A stretch of DNA of 64,000 nt from Ulota crispa. Its lineage: Eukaryota; Streptophyta; Bryopsida; Orthotrichales; Orthotrichaceae. A model generated the notes under the pieces. That model had not been told where the DNA came from and searched no databases. It was given only the letters and a program-made list of their open reading frames with translations. Positions 12,230 to 24,321 of the stretch are shown here, piece by piece (the first letter of the stretch is position 1; every line of letters begins with the position of its first letter). Location of the stretch: the NCBI GenBank assembly GCA_963920765.1, contig OY987243.1:26283419-26347418 (forward strand), read 5' to 3'. The position numbers and the translations under genes are program-made.

Positions 12230-12600
12230 GTTAGTACAACTCAAATATGTAATAAGTTTGTATCTCTAACCATCATATTTTGTATACTTGATGAAAAGCT
12301 AGTTAAAAAACAAAAATATATATTTTACAAAATTTGAGCCTATCACAAGTTTCATTTAATCTTTTGTTGGTAAAGTTTTTGTTACTTAAGGGGGGTTTCT
12401 TTAGCATGGAAGATGTGCATATGGATGTTTCTTACATATACATGGAATCAAATCTCAAAAACTCATCACCAATATGTTTCAATAAATCATCATGTAAAAC
12501 CATGAATTACTTACAAAACAATTCACCAAAAATGGAGTTTTGATTTTTAAGACCTAAAATTTGGTATACTTGATTTACATTGCATAAAAATGCAATGATA
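12230..12600. mobile_element. Family B single arm (truncated)
   Basis: One arm of the foldback family, recognisable by blocks such as ggatgtttcttacata and aaaaccatgaattac shared with 3764-4644. The partner arm is absent. Confidence 0.6.
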
Positions 12601-12875
12601 TTTTTTCCTACCAAAATGGAGCCCATTGTAATCCATGTTTTAACTAAAAAGCTCACATGCTCAAACTAGCCGTTTGTAAGTACGTGGTACCCAACTATAC
12701 TCCCTTTTGCCCTTAGGGCATCTCCACCTAACTTCAAAAACTGTCATTGGAAAACATGGTATTTCTTGTTTCAAGTGTTGACCATTTGTTTCTTCCACAT
12801 GTCCAACTCGGTAAATCAACATTCAACCAATGACTTGCCTCGCACTAAATCTCACATTTTGATTACTTTAGTGAT

Positions 12876-13201
12876 TAAAAAATAGGGAAAATGTGATGGA
12901 TACCCCTTCAGTTTGTGGTATTTGTATAGATACCTTAGATTTTTCAGAAATTGCACAAATACCTTTGGACTATAAATTTTAGGCAATTTTTTTGATGTGC
13001 ACACAACTTCCTTCTCTTTTTGTGTGCATGCAAAACAAGAAAGGAGCATGCTCATAAAGGAAGAAGGAAATGATGTACACAACAAAAAAAATTGCCTAAA
13101 ATTCATGGTCCAAGGGTACTTGTGCAATTTTTAAAAATCAAGGATATCCATACAAATACTGCAAACCTCAAGGGTATTCATTAAAATTTCTCTAAAAAAT
13201 A
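12876..13201. mobile_element. Mutator-type MITE, family A copy 2
   Basis: A 308-bp element at 12885-13192 with ends GGGAAAATGTGATGGATACC and the inverted equivalent. It is flanked by a perfect 9-bp direct repeat, TAAAAAATA (12876-12884 and 13193-13201). Non-coding. Confidence 0.82.
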
Positions 13202-13203
13202 TT

Positions 13204-13515
13204 GGGAAAATTTCATGGATACCTATGAATTTTGCAAAATTTACATAGATACCCTTGCTTTTTTAGAAATCACACAAAAAAATTAAGCATTTATTTGTTG
13301 TGCTCGTACTTCCTTCATTACCAATGTTGAAGAAGGGAATGTAATGAAACAAACCTAAGAAAGCAACATGCATGCACATGAAGAAGGGAAATAGCATGCA
13401 CTACAGAACAAATGCTTAGAAATTTTGGTCCAAGGATATTTGTGTAATTTCTGAAAAAGCAGGAGTATCACTATGTAAATATGGCAAACTTTAAGGATAT
13501 CCATGAAATTTTCCC
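13204..13515. mobile_element. Mutator-type MITE, family A copy 3
   Basis: Same inverted ends (GGGAAAATTTCATGGATACC and complement) and same length as copies 1 and 2, lying 11 bp beyond copy 2. No matching 9-bp flanks are visible, possibly because its left flank is shared with copy 2. Confidence 0.75.
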
Positions 13516-14402
13516 TAATTTTTTATATAAGATGATTTTTTAAAACTCAATAATTCTCCTTACTGATCAATTTAGATCATTGTAAACTTCAATGTGCATG
13601 TCTTCTCTATTGAGCTTCCTACAACACCAATAATGCCTTCAACGTACCCCTTGCAATTGTGGAGATTCTAGGTTTAACCACAAAACATGCTAGTGGAGAT
13701 CCTTACTTTTGAATGCAAAAACCAACAATGACATGTGTTATTGTTATAATCATAATGGAATGTTAATCCAATGTGTGAGAGGCTGTCATGTTAGAGCAAC
13801 ATCATCGTATTCAGCAAAAACGGTGAAAAGAAAGAACACAATAATACAAAATAGGTTATTGATGTTTTATTTGTTAGAGAATATTGAATCCCAATCTATT
13901 GCAAGTTCGACTCATAATTATGTATTTTTTAGCTTATAGATTATTTAAGATTGTAAAAAGACATTATTCACCAATGATAGGATGTAGCTTTTGGATTTAA
14001 TTTACTTTCTAATACTGAAAAAACAATTAGAGAAATTATCAATTGCAATTTTAAATTTTCAGTGTTTGACCAGTATGGAGTATTTTTCCTCTAATGCTGT
14101 ATTAAATTTTTACCTTACCAAATAATGCTATATATAAATAAATAAATAAATAAATAAAGAGAAAAATGTCATTCAAGGATTAATGATGTTCCCTTCCAAG
14201 TAATGAAATCTTTTTTGAACACTTGCAAGCCAAAGTTAATTTTGCTAGAAAGATTGGGTCTGAACAATGTATAAAAGACATGCTACTGTTATGACCAAAT
14301 TTTTAGCATTAAAATACCAATTATTCAAGAGCTTTTAAAACGGTATGCACAAATTCAATTTCAAAAAGTGGCACTTTGAAATTAGTAGGCTTCTTAGGGG
14401 CC
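13516..14402. other. Intergenic, no gene seen; short (AAAT)n
   Basis: AT-rich DNA with an AAAT microsatellite near 14138-14158. No supported coding or RNA gene. Confidence 0.5.
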
Positions 14403-15466
14403 GTTAACACTATGTCCCACATCCTATTAAAATTTCAAAACTTGATTGGTTGAGAGTCAAAATTGGGTTTTAGCAACTCATATTGTGTCTTAATCTTTAA
14501 ATGACCATAGGGCATAGTATATAAGTTGTTGTGTAACTGGCATTTGCTACTAATAAGTAATTTTAATTTGGGATCTCAAGTAGCTCACTTGAACCACTTT
14601 GACCTATTCTCCAACTTTTTTGTTTGACCTTAAGCGTAGTAAAGATGGGAATCTATTCCAAATACAAGAAAAACGCATTGTATTGTACTAGCCACAACAG
14701 CACGTTTAGACGTTCAAAGGTTAAGTCCTACGTGTGAGTTTACTGCACTTTGCCAACATGGCAACACTTAATGGAAGTTTTGGCACTAAGAAGGTAGGAT
14801 TGAGCTTAAGGTTTGGGTCAACTATTTTGCTCAACTCAACTTTCAATCCAAATCCCACTAACATTTTAGCCTTAATACTCATGACTTTTCTTAGTACTAC
14901 TTTTTGCCCTCAATAACCCAACAAAGCTACGATCATGCAGTGATGGTTAACTTGGGAATAGAATGTGGAACGTAGTGTGTACCAACCCCTTAGAAGCAAT
15001 TAACATTACGTCTTAAAAGTATGTTCACGCTAATCATTAGGAGGGATATTACCAATATGAATACAATCTAAAAGTGTGTTCAAATGCATCTAATTTTTCT
15101 TTGCTATTACCACTTTTGACACCAAGTGTGAACACACCCTATGTCTCAAGTCCATAAGTCTGCGCTTAATGCCAATTCTAAATTTTATTGGACTATAAAA
15201 AGGGCATGGTTGAACAAACACTTGATAAAAATGTCTCAAGGTCATAAGCAAAAACATTATTGGGACTTGGCTTCCAAGTGCAATTGCACCCAACTTTTGT
15301 CCAAATTCTCACTTTGTTCATACCAAATATTTTCAAAAGTGCAGGCATCTCTAAACGGGTTGAGATTTGGGACATAGGGTGAAGGTATAAATCTCAAATT
15401 TTCAACTTTCCACCAATCCAATTTTGAGATTTTAGCGGGTTTTGAGCTGTGGGACATAGTGTAAAC
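14403..15466. mobile_element. Composite inverted-repeat element with insertions
   Basis: Outer ends GTTAACACTATGTCCCAC (14403-14420) and GTGGGACATAGTGTAAAC (15449-15466) are inverted copies. Inside lie a TTAA element (14490-14724) and a second inverted pair with similar termini, CACCCTATGTCTCAA at 15135 and its complement ending at 15381. I read this as one element that received at least one insertion; two abutting relatives are also possible. Confidence 0.5.
14490..14724. mobile_element. TTAA-flanked short element, copy 3
   Basis: TTAA at 14490-14493 and 14721-14724. The body matches the short family (gggatctcaagtagctcac near 14571; ctattctccaactt near 14606). The ends have drifted (tctttaaatg on the left, gttcaaagg on the right). 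Confidence 0.6.
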
Positions 15467-15884
15467 TAACCCTCAACTACAAATGGATTTAGATTGGATG
15501 GGAGGAAGCTTTGCACAAGGGAGTTTGAGTAGGCACCTTATTTGAAAAGCACGCCAATGATATAAGAACATAGCTTCTGGCTTCTCATGGCATAGCTGCT
15601 TGTCAAGGAAGTGTGTCTAACACCCCAACATGTTACAAATTTCATGCACTTTTGTATTTGCAATGTTACAATTTGCACACATTATTGACCCTTACACACC
15701 AAGGCAAACATTTTTTGTTTAATGGATGACAAAAATATAATCTGTTGGAAACAAGAAAGCCATTGTTCATCCATTCTTTTTGTAAAAGTGAGCATGGAGA
15801 CATGGTCTATCAAGGAAGGCAAAAAAAAATCCTACTAAATGCTTAACCTCTCAACTCCGGGCTGGTAACTGCAATCAACCCCTC

Positions 15885-16195
15885 TAAGGTAGGAGCACCC
15901 ATAAACGTCAAACTAAGGGTTTTGATGACTATTAATAAATAACTAGCAAATTATAGGATTCTATTTGGAACAAAAAAAAATAAGTTTGCACTTTCAAATG
16001 TATTATTTGGATACTGTGAGAATAAGTTATGTATTTTTAAAGAGCAAATTGCCATTGCACCCATAACCACTTTTAAGAATTCATATTCCCATGTTGTACA
16101 CTCTTGTCATTACATCTATTCATTTCCACAGATTTTTCAAGATTTCAAAAGTGTCAGTTATGGGGACAATGACGCTTATGGGTGCTCCTACCTTA
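15885..16195. mobile_element. MITE family C copy 1 (TA-flanked)
   Basis: About 310 bp. The ends are TAAGGTAGGAGCACCCATAA and its inverted form with cgcttatgggtgctcctacc. If the terminal TA is the duplicated target, this fits a Tc1/mariner-type MITE. The TA may instead belong to the repeat. Three further copies lie at 39981, 56229 and 63665, all in the same orientation. Confidence 0.75.
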
Positions 16196-16512
16196 CATTG
16201 TTTTGCAATATTCTACACTAGTTTGACAAGTGCCCACCCATTATAATATTGCTTCCAAAAGTTGTAAAAGCCAGCAATGCATGGTGCCCTCATGAAAATT
16301 GCAAGAAGGGTAATATGGGGCTTAATTTTCTCACAATTTGCGTTACCTAAAAATATGAGTGCATCTAATGAAGTAATTTTTTGCCATTTATGATGGACCA
16401 TGTGTATATGATCACTTTTGACAAAAAAGTTAGATGAAAAAGAACTTTTTCCACTTTGCAGAGCATTTTTGATATGCAATGGACGTATTTAGTCCACCTT
16501 GGAGTATACGGG

Positions 16513-16865
16513 TTAACCCCTAAACATTGGCCTGGACAAAAAACGTCCTTTGCCTCCCAAAAAAGCCACTGTAGCCCAAAAAATTTGATTTTGATCTTAT
16601 TTCTTTTCATAAGTGATCATAAATGCGTAGTGCACCATGGAAGGCAAAAATAAAATTCATCAAATACACTCATAATTTTAGGTACCCCAAATTCAAAATC
16701 ACTCATTAGGTCTCAAGCTGCCCTTATTGCAATTTTCATGGAATCAACATGTATTGTTGACTTTTGCAATTTTCTAAGGCAATATTATTGGTGACCAGCT
16801 GCAAAATACTATAGAAGCCAAAGTTAGGGCAAGCCATGGTGACCCACCCAACGCTTAAGGGTTAA
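16513..16865. mobile_element. TTAA-flanked element, copy 4
   Basis: TTAA at 16513-16516 and 16862-16865. Left end CCCCTAAACATTGG; right end CCAACGCTTAAGGG, an imperfect inverted match. Non-coding interior. Confidence 0.5.
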
Positions 16866-17600
16866 GCACCCCAAATTATTAGAAGATTCACAAAATTTGT
16901 GTTAGGTCCCATCCTATCCTTTTGCATGATATATTATGCAACTTTTGGGAGTGAAATTAAATTTTGTGAGCACTTTGCCACAGCCCTGTCGCAGGCAGCC
17001 ACTGTAACCAGCCTGTAATTTAAGGGTTAAGCCATATTGAATGAAAATGTGCCAATGTTTGACTCAGTAACTCTTGTCACTCTACTAACGGTACTTTATG
17101 AATTACTACGATTGAATAAACATGCAAAGAAATTTCAACAAAATATTTCTTCAGCATTCTATTAAAAAAAAATAGCTTGGACAGTCTGAAATGAACACAC
17201 GTGGATAGGCGCTCACGGAATTGGTGAGAAGAAAGTCAATAAAATATTAGCAAAGGCACAAGAAACTTGCACTCAGCTTATTAATGAGGAAAGATCATGA
17301 GAAAGATCCCCGCAACAAAACCAAAAAAAGACACGAGAAAAGAAACGGAAAAAACGTAGCAAAGATTACATTTCAGTATTGAGATCACATCGTCCATGGT
17401 TGCACAAAAGGTGTTTTGAAAAATGTACACTAGTGAAAAAAGCCCAGTAAAAAAAAACAGGCGTATAAAACGGAGGAGAATCCCCCTAAACCTCAAAAAG
17501 CTAAAATATAATTTTAAAAAAAGAAAAGAAAAAGAGAGACTTTGAATCTTACTAGCTTTACATGCTGACTTTTTTTTCTTTTCCATTTGCAGAAGAGCTT
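16866..17600. other. Intergenic; probable 3' flank of the response-regulator gene
   Basis: No gene. Another gggttaag motif occurs near 17029-17036, perhaps a solo end of a TTAA element. From about 17200 the sequence becomes less AT-rich and probably includes the 3' end of the minus-strand transcript. Confidence 0.35.
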
Positions 17601-17983
17601 GTCAAACTCAATATTTCCAGCAACTCCCTATTCACGGATCCTTCCCACACGGCCTTTCCTGTCAAACTCCTGGAGAAGGGCAACACATAATAATACACCT
17701 CCAGGATTTGCTTAGCTGTCCTACAGTAATCTTCAATAAGCGAAACTCTTTGAACTCACTACTACGATTACACTGAGAGCCAGCTTGCAATCAGACGCAA
17801 CGCATGCTGCTTGCAGTGAAGAAATCAAAGCCAAGCAAATTCGAAAGGAAAAGGCAATAGTCAGAACACCCCGGATCCACCCGTTGGAAGACCTCGCTTC
17901 TCCTTGATTGCTCCACCTCAAACCGCTTGTAAATCTTCCGTCATGTACAACAGCAATAGCAACAGCACTCCCACCAGAAGCAA

Positions 17984-18045
17984 CACCACCACCACCACCA
18001 CCACCACCACCACCACCACCACCACCACCACCACCACCACCACCA
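17984..18045. repeat. (CCA)n microsatellite in the response-regulator 3' UTR
   Basis: About 20 CCA units on the plus strand (TGG/GGT on the transcript), followed by related agc/cag-rich triplets to about 18127. It lies just downstream of the stop codon, so it is probably untranslated. Every reading frame through it gives a homopolymer-like artefact. Confidence 0.9.
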
Positions 18046-18204
18046 ATAGAAGCAGCAACAGCAGCAGAAGCATCACCAGCACCAGCAACAGGAGCAGAAG
18101 CAGCGGCACCAGGAGCAGAAGAAGCTGAGTAGAGTGGCAGTGTGATACTCAGGAGAGGAGGACGCTCAAAAGAAAGAAAAACACTAAATTCGCAAGAGGG
18201 AACA

Positions 18205-21200
18205 CTAAGAATACGATATGGAGCGTTGCGGGTGAGGACTCTGGCCATAATCAACCTCGCCTTGATCAAACGCTTGCAACTGTCCCAACAGAGACAAATC
18301 CGAGGGCGATGCAACCAGAAACTCGGGAGGCACATCAGCAAGGTCACCATAATTGGTACTGAAGCTGCTGTCCGACACAGCAGCACCGCCATTACTATGC
18401 GTGGTAGTGGACGACGAGAACGCCGATGCCGATGCGAAGTCTGCTCCCAACTTGCTCACCAGCAAATTCCTGGCGGTCTCCATACTGGCCAAACTAGGAC
18501 CAACGTCGTCCACCCCTTGCAGGTTGCTCATGGACATGGCCGTGATGGGCTCAGGATGAGTGGCCCCCTCGCTTTGCCCTCTCACGTAAGGAAGCAGGTC
18601 CTTGTTCCTGTTGTTGAGCAACGCCGCGAACTCGGTTTCTCGTTGCTGGCGGCTCATGTCGTGTTGGGCCTTCATCAGCATGTCCAGGTCGAAGGAGTCC
18701 ATTCTCTGGAGTCCCGTTGGGTCCGTTGGTGTTCGAGAGTCCAAAGCTCCAGCAGCAGCAGCGTGGTTTTGCTGTTGTTGAAGCGTTTGGAGGTGGACTA
18801 GTGTGCTTAATGTTGCAGGGTCGATTTTGGACTCACCTCGGTTCAGGGTGGTGAGAGTGGAGAGCGCTGTCACACTTCCAGTGCCCAGGTTTAGTCCCTT
18901 GGTGCTTGCTGCTGCTGTTGGCCTGCCTCCTGGTTGGATTTGCATGGTTCCTCCGAATGGTCCGTTCTCTGAGGCCCGGAAGGAGGCTACTGGGTATGGC
19001 TGTGGTGTTACCCCGATTAGTCGCTTTAGATACAGTCGGTATTTCTGCACTCACAGAAAAGTCCGTTCGCTAAGGTTAGCAGTTGAAACATGATTTTTAA
19101 AATTAACTTAGCTTTTTGAATATAGAACGTTTGCAATGAGGTTGTGGAGATCTATAAATATTAGAATACTAACATGAGAATCTAACAATAGATAGTTACG
19201 GTTAAAGAAATCTAAGTTTCATTATGCATGGAACCTGTTTACACTCATTCATCATTCAAAATTTGAACGCAAAGTGAGAGAATCTCAGCAACAACTGACC
19301 GGCTTTCGTACTTACTATGAGAGAAAGAAAAAGAAATGCTCGTCCTAAAACTTACTTGCAAGTGACTGGCGACGTTTTCCCGAGTCAGACCCTGGACGTT
19401 CATAATGTCCAATATTTTCCTGGGCACAGCCTCTGCAATACCACAGGCAAGTACACGAACAACTGAGAATCTATACTGAAAGAAGGTACTTGCTAAGATC
19501 CAGAAAATATCCTGTCTTGACAACTGATCAGCCTTCATATCTACACGAGTTGGGAAGCTTAAGAAAGGTAGCAAGTTTACCAACCCATGCCATACATGTT
19601 TAAAAGATAGAAAGAAGCTGTTTGGAAGTTGTTATGGTTAGGCAACGCGCTTCCAAAGTAAAATTTCCATTTTTAGTTGAGGAGGAGCATAACAGAAGAA
19701 CTTACTGTCAACACCCAAGTAGTCGACGGCATTGACAAACTGTTGATGAAGATCCGCAGACCATACCACACGGGCTTTCTTCAAGTTGTTCAAATCGTCC
19801 AAAAACTGGCTTTCGTCATCCATCCTCTCCTTCCTTTTGCGTGATGTGGCGTCAAGATCTGTGTCCAGGGGCTTCGTAAACTCATCCCACTCTCCGGACT
19901 CCTCCTTCGGCATGTCTCTGGGAGTCACAAGCTTGCGCACCACGTGCTGCCAGATGTTCTTGAGCTCTTCCAAGCGGACAGGTTTCAGGAGATAGTCACA
20001 AGCGCCGTGCCTGATTCCCTTCATTACAGAATCGGTCTCTCCATCTCCCGACATCACTAAACTCACCAAATAAAATAAAAACAAACTCCATTAGCACAGC
20101 AAATAACTAACCTAGCTAGTATGAAAATAACCACCCCAAACTAGTTGTAAACAAGCACTCAAAGAAACCTTTTGAACCATTTACTAGTGTGGATGTGCTG
20201 ACAGCTGAACTCACCCTGTTGAAACTCCAGTTCTAGATATTTAAAAAAATCTACCTATAGAGAAGTATCACAAACCGAGAAACTCGCTCTACCTAAAGGC
20301 AGATACTGTAAAAGACATTTCAGAGACCTAAATTTCTTGAGAATGTCAACAATGCACGGTATCGAACTTCTCCTTATTTACAAGGACTTTAGATGCACCT
20401 AAGTTTCAACTTTGTGTTATGCAACGTTCAGATCAGAAACAATGATTTGATAAGCTACCACTAGTCCTCCAAATACGGAAACCAAAGATCATGACATGAC
20501 ACCGCTAAATCAAACCACGTACAGAAACTTCAAATTACGAGGTGGTGTTTTCACGTACTAATCACAGGTAAATCCAACTCCAGTCCAATCGCTTCGAGGA
20601 GCTTGAAACCGTCCATGTCTGGCATGTAGACATCGCTTATTACTAGGTCGAAGTAATTACGATTCTCTCGCAGCATTGCCAGAGCCTTCGTGGCACTGTT
20701 ACAGGTGGTCACTGCAAGCAATCCCACAATCACAAACGACGTTAGAAAGTGCAAGATTCTCATAACTACAGAGACGAGGAACATGAAAGCAGCATGACAC
20801 GACACAGATGACAGAATCACGTCCTTTGAGGATCATACACTGCCTTTGAGTGTAGCCATTTCTCTGAAATAAAGTGACTACAAAGAGGACATTCGCTGCA
20901 TTGTAACCCTCCTGCATTTCAGAAAACACTTCATTTTTTCCTGCGTAGGAGAGGATGCTATATTCCATGAAATTACCATTCCAGCAACCATGCGCTTCAA
21001 AGAGGATGGGCATATGTCAGAAAAGTTTAGCCGAAGTAGAATCCTGCCAAATCCAGAAACTGTCCAACCTCATCTCGGTGTTAACATCCAATGAACAGTC
21101 CAGCTGATGTGTTGTAAACACATCTCCATGTTGACAAAGGCCTAATTCATGGCTAACTGATTCCCAATTCACAGCCCAGAATAGATCGTAAGTAACATCA

Positions 21201-22596
21201 ATCTCGAGGGGAACAGTACCGCTTTGTAAACACTCAGAGTATCCACTATGAAGAGAATGTGGCTAAAGTGTACATTTCAGGAGTAACCAAGCCATGTTAC
21301 CTTTCCAAACAAGCGTAGATGTCACAATCCTTTACACAAAGATGATCTTTACATCCCTAATCTCAACGATTTCACCAGCAAAATAGAGACGTTTTGCTTT
21401 CACACCTTCAAATATCGTTGCAAAGTAGCAGAGATGCTGGTACTCCACAGGAAGAGAGAGAGAGAGAGAAAGAGGCACCTTCGAACACGTTTAACCTAAA
21501 AAACAAATCCTTAAACTAGCTGCGGAGAACTGGAAGCTGGTACTAATAAAACATACGAGAAAAAAAAAGTAAACACCATCGGTAAACTCAAAACCTTCAA
21601 TTTTGATATTTCAGGATTTCCTCAAAAAACCTCAGAAAATCATGAAACAAAGGCAACACTAGTTGATGATCCCCGGGCATAGTAACGACCTCGTCACAAC
21701 TGTGCCGATCCTTAATTATAAAGAGAAACCTATAAAAAAAATGACTCAGCTAGATATCTACCTATTAATGTGCAGGTCGAACTTCTTAAACACGATAGTG
21801 AGAGAGAGCGTGTTTCTTTAGATCAAAATATATACATTCAACCTAAAACAAACCTGGAAACTAGCTGCCGAGGAGTGGAAATAACACGAAACGATGATAT
21901 CGCTCAATGTACGGGAACGAAACAAAAACATCGGACCTTCTAATTTTAGCTGTGTAGACTAATAATTCTTTTCCGATGCAGATTATTGCAGGAAAATAAT
22001 GGCAGAAAAACGCAAGTGACGTTCATAACAATGTGCAGGTCGAAATTCTTAAACACGATAGTGAGATAGAGCGTGTTTCTTTAGATTAAAAATATATACA
22101 TTCAACCTAAAACAAACCTGGAAACTAGCTGCAAAGGAGTGGAAATAACAAGAAACGGTGATACCGCTCAATGTAACGGGAACGAAACAAAAACATCGGA
22201 CCTTCTAATTTTAGCTGTGTAGACTAATAATTCTTTTCCGATGCAGATTATTGCAGGAAAATAATGGCAGAAAAACGCCAGTGACGTTCATAACAACTTC
22301 ATCACACGAAAATGACGCAACTAGGGATCCAGGAGGTGAAATTGTCAAGTTTAAAAAGTGTCGGGGCCAAAATCGGGTTAAATGGAGGAGTGGAGGAACT
22401 CACCGGCGTACTTGCATTGGCGCAGCATACGTTCCAGAATCATGAGACACAGCAACTCGTCGTCCACGACGAGCACCTTCAGCCCCGCGGGGGAGAAGCC
22501 CTCGGGATGCGCCAGGCGTTCCATTCGGTTGCCGTTGTTGTTGTTAATGTCGTCCCCCGCCACACTCAAAGGGTTGAGCGGCTTCATGATGACCAT
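18205..22596 (-). CDS. RRB: Type-B response regulator (ARR-B/RRB transcription factor), 5 exons
   Basis: Exons, transcribed right to left: 22596-22404, 20711-20559, 20056-19706, 19432-19356, 19044-18205. All four junctions are GT-AG and keep the frame, giving 537 residues. The receiver domain (about 39-155) has the acidic pair D45-D46, the phosphoacceptor D91 in [10 protein letters not shown] and the conserved K140 in LLKPV. A KRK-rich segment near 188-192 is a likely nuclear signal. The GARP/Myb-like DNA-binding domain follows (about 208-267), ending [13 protein letters not shown]. The C-terminal half is rich in Q, A, S and T, as in activation domains. Type-B regulators are the DNA-binding outputs of the cytokinin His-Asp phosphorelay. 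The start is the first in-frame ATG; a second lies three codons later (22587). Intron 1 is 1.7 kb and carries a tandem duplication. Confidence 0.92.
21768..22294. repeat. Tandem duplication (about 263 bp x 2) in intron 1 of the response regulator
   Basis: The block starting atgtgcaggtcgaa at 21768 is repeated from 22031, with high identity through accttctaattttagctgtg and gcagattattgcagg to gacgttcataacaa. A diverged partial third copy seems to lie near 21483-21560. The repeat sits 110 bp inside the intron from the exon 1 donor. Confidence 0.88.
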
Positions 22597-22748
22597 CACC
22601 ACGATTATAACAACAACAACAACACTAAAAATTTAACAACAAAATCGAACAAAATCGAACAAAAAGAGAGCCGCAGCAGCAACCCTCACGACGAGCCAGC
22701 CGCAGGAGCTTCGAAGTGCACCGGGGCGTGCCTAAAGGTGCGCGCTCT

Positions 22749-22819
22749 CACTAGTAAACTCACTAGTAAGGTCACTAGTAAGGGCACTAGTAAGGGCACT
22801 AGTAAGGGCACTAGTAAGT
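22749..22819. repeat. 12-bp tandem repeat upstream of the response-regulator start
   Basis: Six units of cactagtaa(ggg/ggt/act), each containing the palindrome ACTAGT, lie 150-225 bp upstream of the minus-strand ATG, in the probable leader or promoter. A C18 run follows at 22934-22951. Confidence 0.85.
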
Positions 22820-23078
22820 CACTGCTTCCCCGCGCTTACTGGTGAGTCACTAGTATGTAGGGAGTCTCGAACTCGTCTAGGCAGGGTGACTAGGTACACC
22901 CGGCCCGGTCCGGCCAGCACGGCATCTTGCGCACCCCCCCCCCCCCCCCCCTCGTCTCCTTTTCGGCTGCGCACTATTTTCTGACTTTTCCCCCATGACT
23001 CCAGTCAATCTGGCTCGATATAGCTTGGAGTGAGTCACTGATTACTTTTTTCGTTTATCTTTTGGGAATTGATACATG

Positions 23079-23406
23079 TAAGGTAGGAGGCTCATAAACC
23101 GACCATGTAAGGGTTGAAACTGAATTTTGGGAGGTAGAACTTCATGAAATATTTTTCAGTAAATTTTCCTTCAAGTACAAGAAGAATTGGCATCTAATCT
23201 AAGTTGTTTCATATTTTTCAGAGCTTTGTGGAATTAGTTATAAAATTTTGAAGCTGAAGTGGCATAGGGCTCTAAAATCGCCCACCTCCTCAAATGTAAA
23301 TCACTTATATATTTGGAAACCTATGAAAAAAATCATGTACCAAGGGAGTACATTTCAAAGCATGGGCGGTTTTAGAGCCTGGACAGTTTATGAGCCTCCT
23401 ACCTTA
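23079..23406. mobile_element. MITE family E copy 1 (TA-flanked)
   Basis: 328 bp with ends TAAGGTAGGAGGCTCATAAA and the inverted ttatgagcctcctacctta. The first eleven bases are the same as in family C, so the two may be mobilised by the same transposase. Further copies lie at 37413, 44479 and 53497. Confidence 0.75.
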
Positions 23407-23456
23407 CCACCCCCTTTTTGACTATTCCAATGTAAGCTTACATGGAGTATTGTATA

Positions 23457-23567
23457 GGGCAATGCTCAAGGAGGAGGGGATTGCAAAAATAAAAGGTCGA
23501 CGAGGAGGGCAGAGCCTGACAAGGGGGCCTTTTATTTTTGCAATCCCGACAACGAGGGGCATTGCCC
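23457..23567. repeat. GC-rich 111-bp hairpin
   Basis: The arms gggcaatgc...ggggattgcaaaaataaaagg and ccttttatttttgcaatccc...ggcattgccc pair almost completely apart from an asymmetric internal bulge of about 10 bases. The loop is about 25 bases. It resembles a miniature foldback element or, less likely, a plant microRNA precursor. Confidence 0.6.
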
Positions 23568-23908
23568 GACATAAACCACCACAAAGATGTTTGGATGAAT
23601 GTATGAATTTTTGGATGACAAATGCGTAATCCACAAATAAAAATCCGTAATCCATAGTTACTCGATTTTCCCTGCAAAAGGACCAATTCCATAGCAGAAC
23701 CCACCTTGCACCTCTACGGTGGTTTACGACACGTAATTATGAGCTAGCCGGATAATTTTGAGAATTGTCAAATTGAATTTGAGAGTTTAAGAAAAAAAAT
23801 TGATCATTTAAGAGGGAAAAAAATGAATATTCTTTATTTCTATAGGCTTAGCTAGGAGTATACTCTAGACAACCAGTTGGCCCAAGAGAATGTAGGATAT
23901 TGGCCTGG

Positions 23909-24321
23909 TTAATCCCTGAAGGGCCCTTGGGCCTCCAAGATACAAGTACGTATCTATAACGGAGCGGGATATGCATGGTTTAGGCAACTTTAACAGGCGC
24001 TAGGTCACCCAAAGATGAGTCATACAATTCCGCAATACGGCCACGTGTCTGGTACGGCTTGCGTTGCTGTGGAAGCAGGGTGGCCTCATCAACAAAGAAA
24101 TCATGTACCGTACCTACACCATATGCAAGTGCGGATACAAACCTCAACCTATGGAATTTGACAAGGTTTCTTCTCAAAAAAAATGCATGATCAGGTCCGG
24201 CTTGGAATTTCCTACAAGTTGTCAGTGTACACAAAAGTCTGAAAATGCTGCGACATCCCCTGCATACCAGCAAAATAGCACATTACGGCCGCAAAGGGCG
24301 TTTGGGCCCTTCAGGGGTTAA
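23909..24321. mobile_element. TTAA-flanked inverted-repeat element, copy 5
   Basis: TTAA at 23909-23912 and 24318-24321. The ends TCCCTGAAGGGCCCTTGGGC and GGGCCCTTCAGGGG are inverted matches of about 14-20 bp. The inside is clearly GC-richer than its surroundings and contains no intact ORF of recognisable type. Confidence 0.65.

Noticed and set aside
13895-13925. gcaagttcgactc, looking like a tRNA B box
   Set aside because: No A box, acceptor stem or cloverleaf can be formed around it.
17733-18392. Minus-strand ORF with a long Gly/Val/Ala-rich stretch, and its plus-strand Thr/Pro/His-type counterparts
   Set aside because: All are translations of the CCA microsatellite in the 3' UTR of the response regulator; the real frame ends at 18205.
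18142-18801. 219-codon plus-strand ORF
   Set aside because: Antisense shadow of response-regulator exon 5; no domain or splice support.
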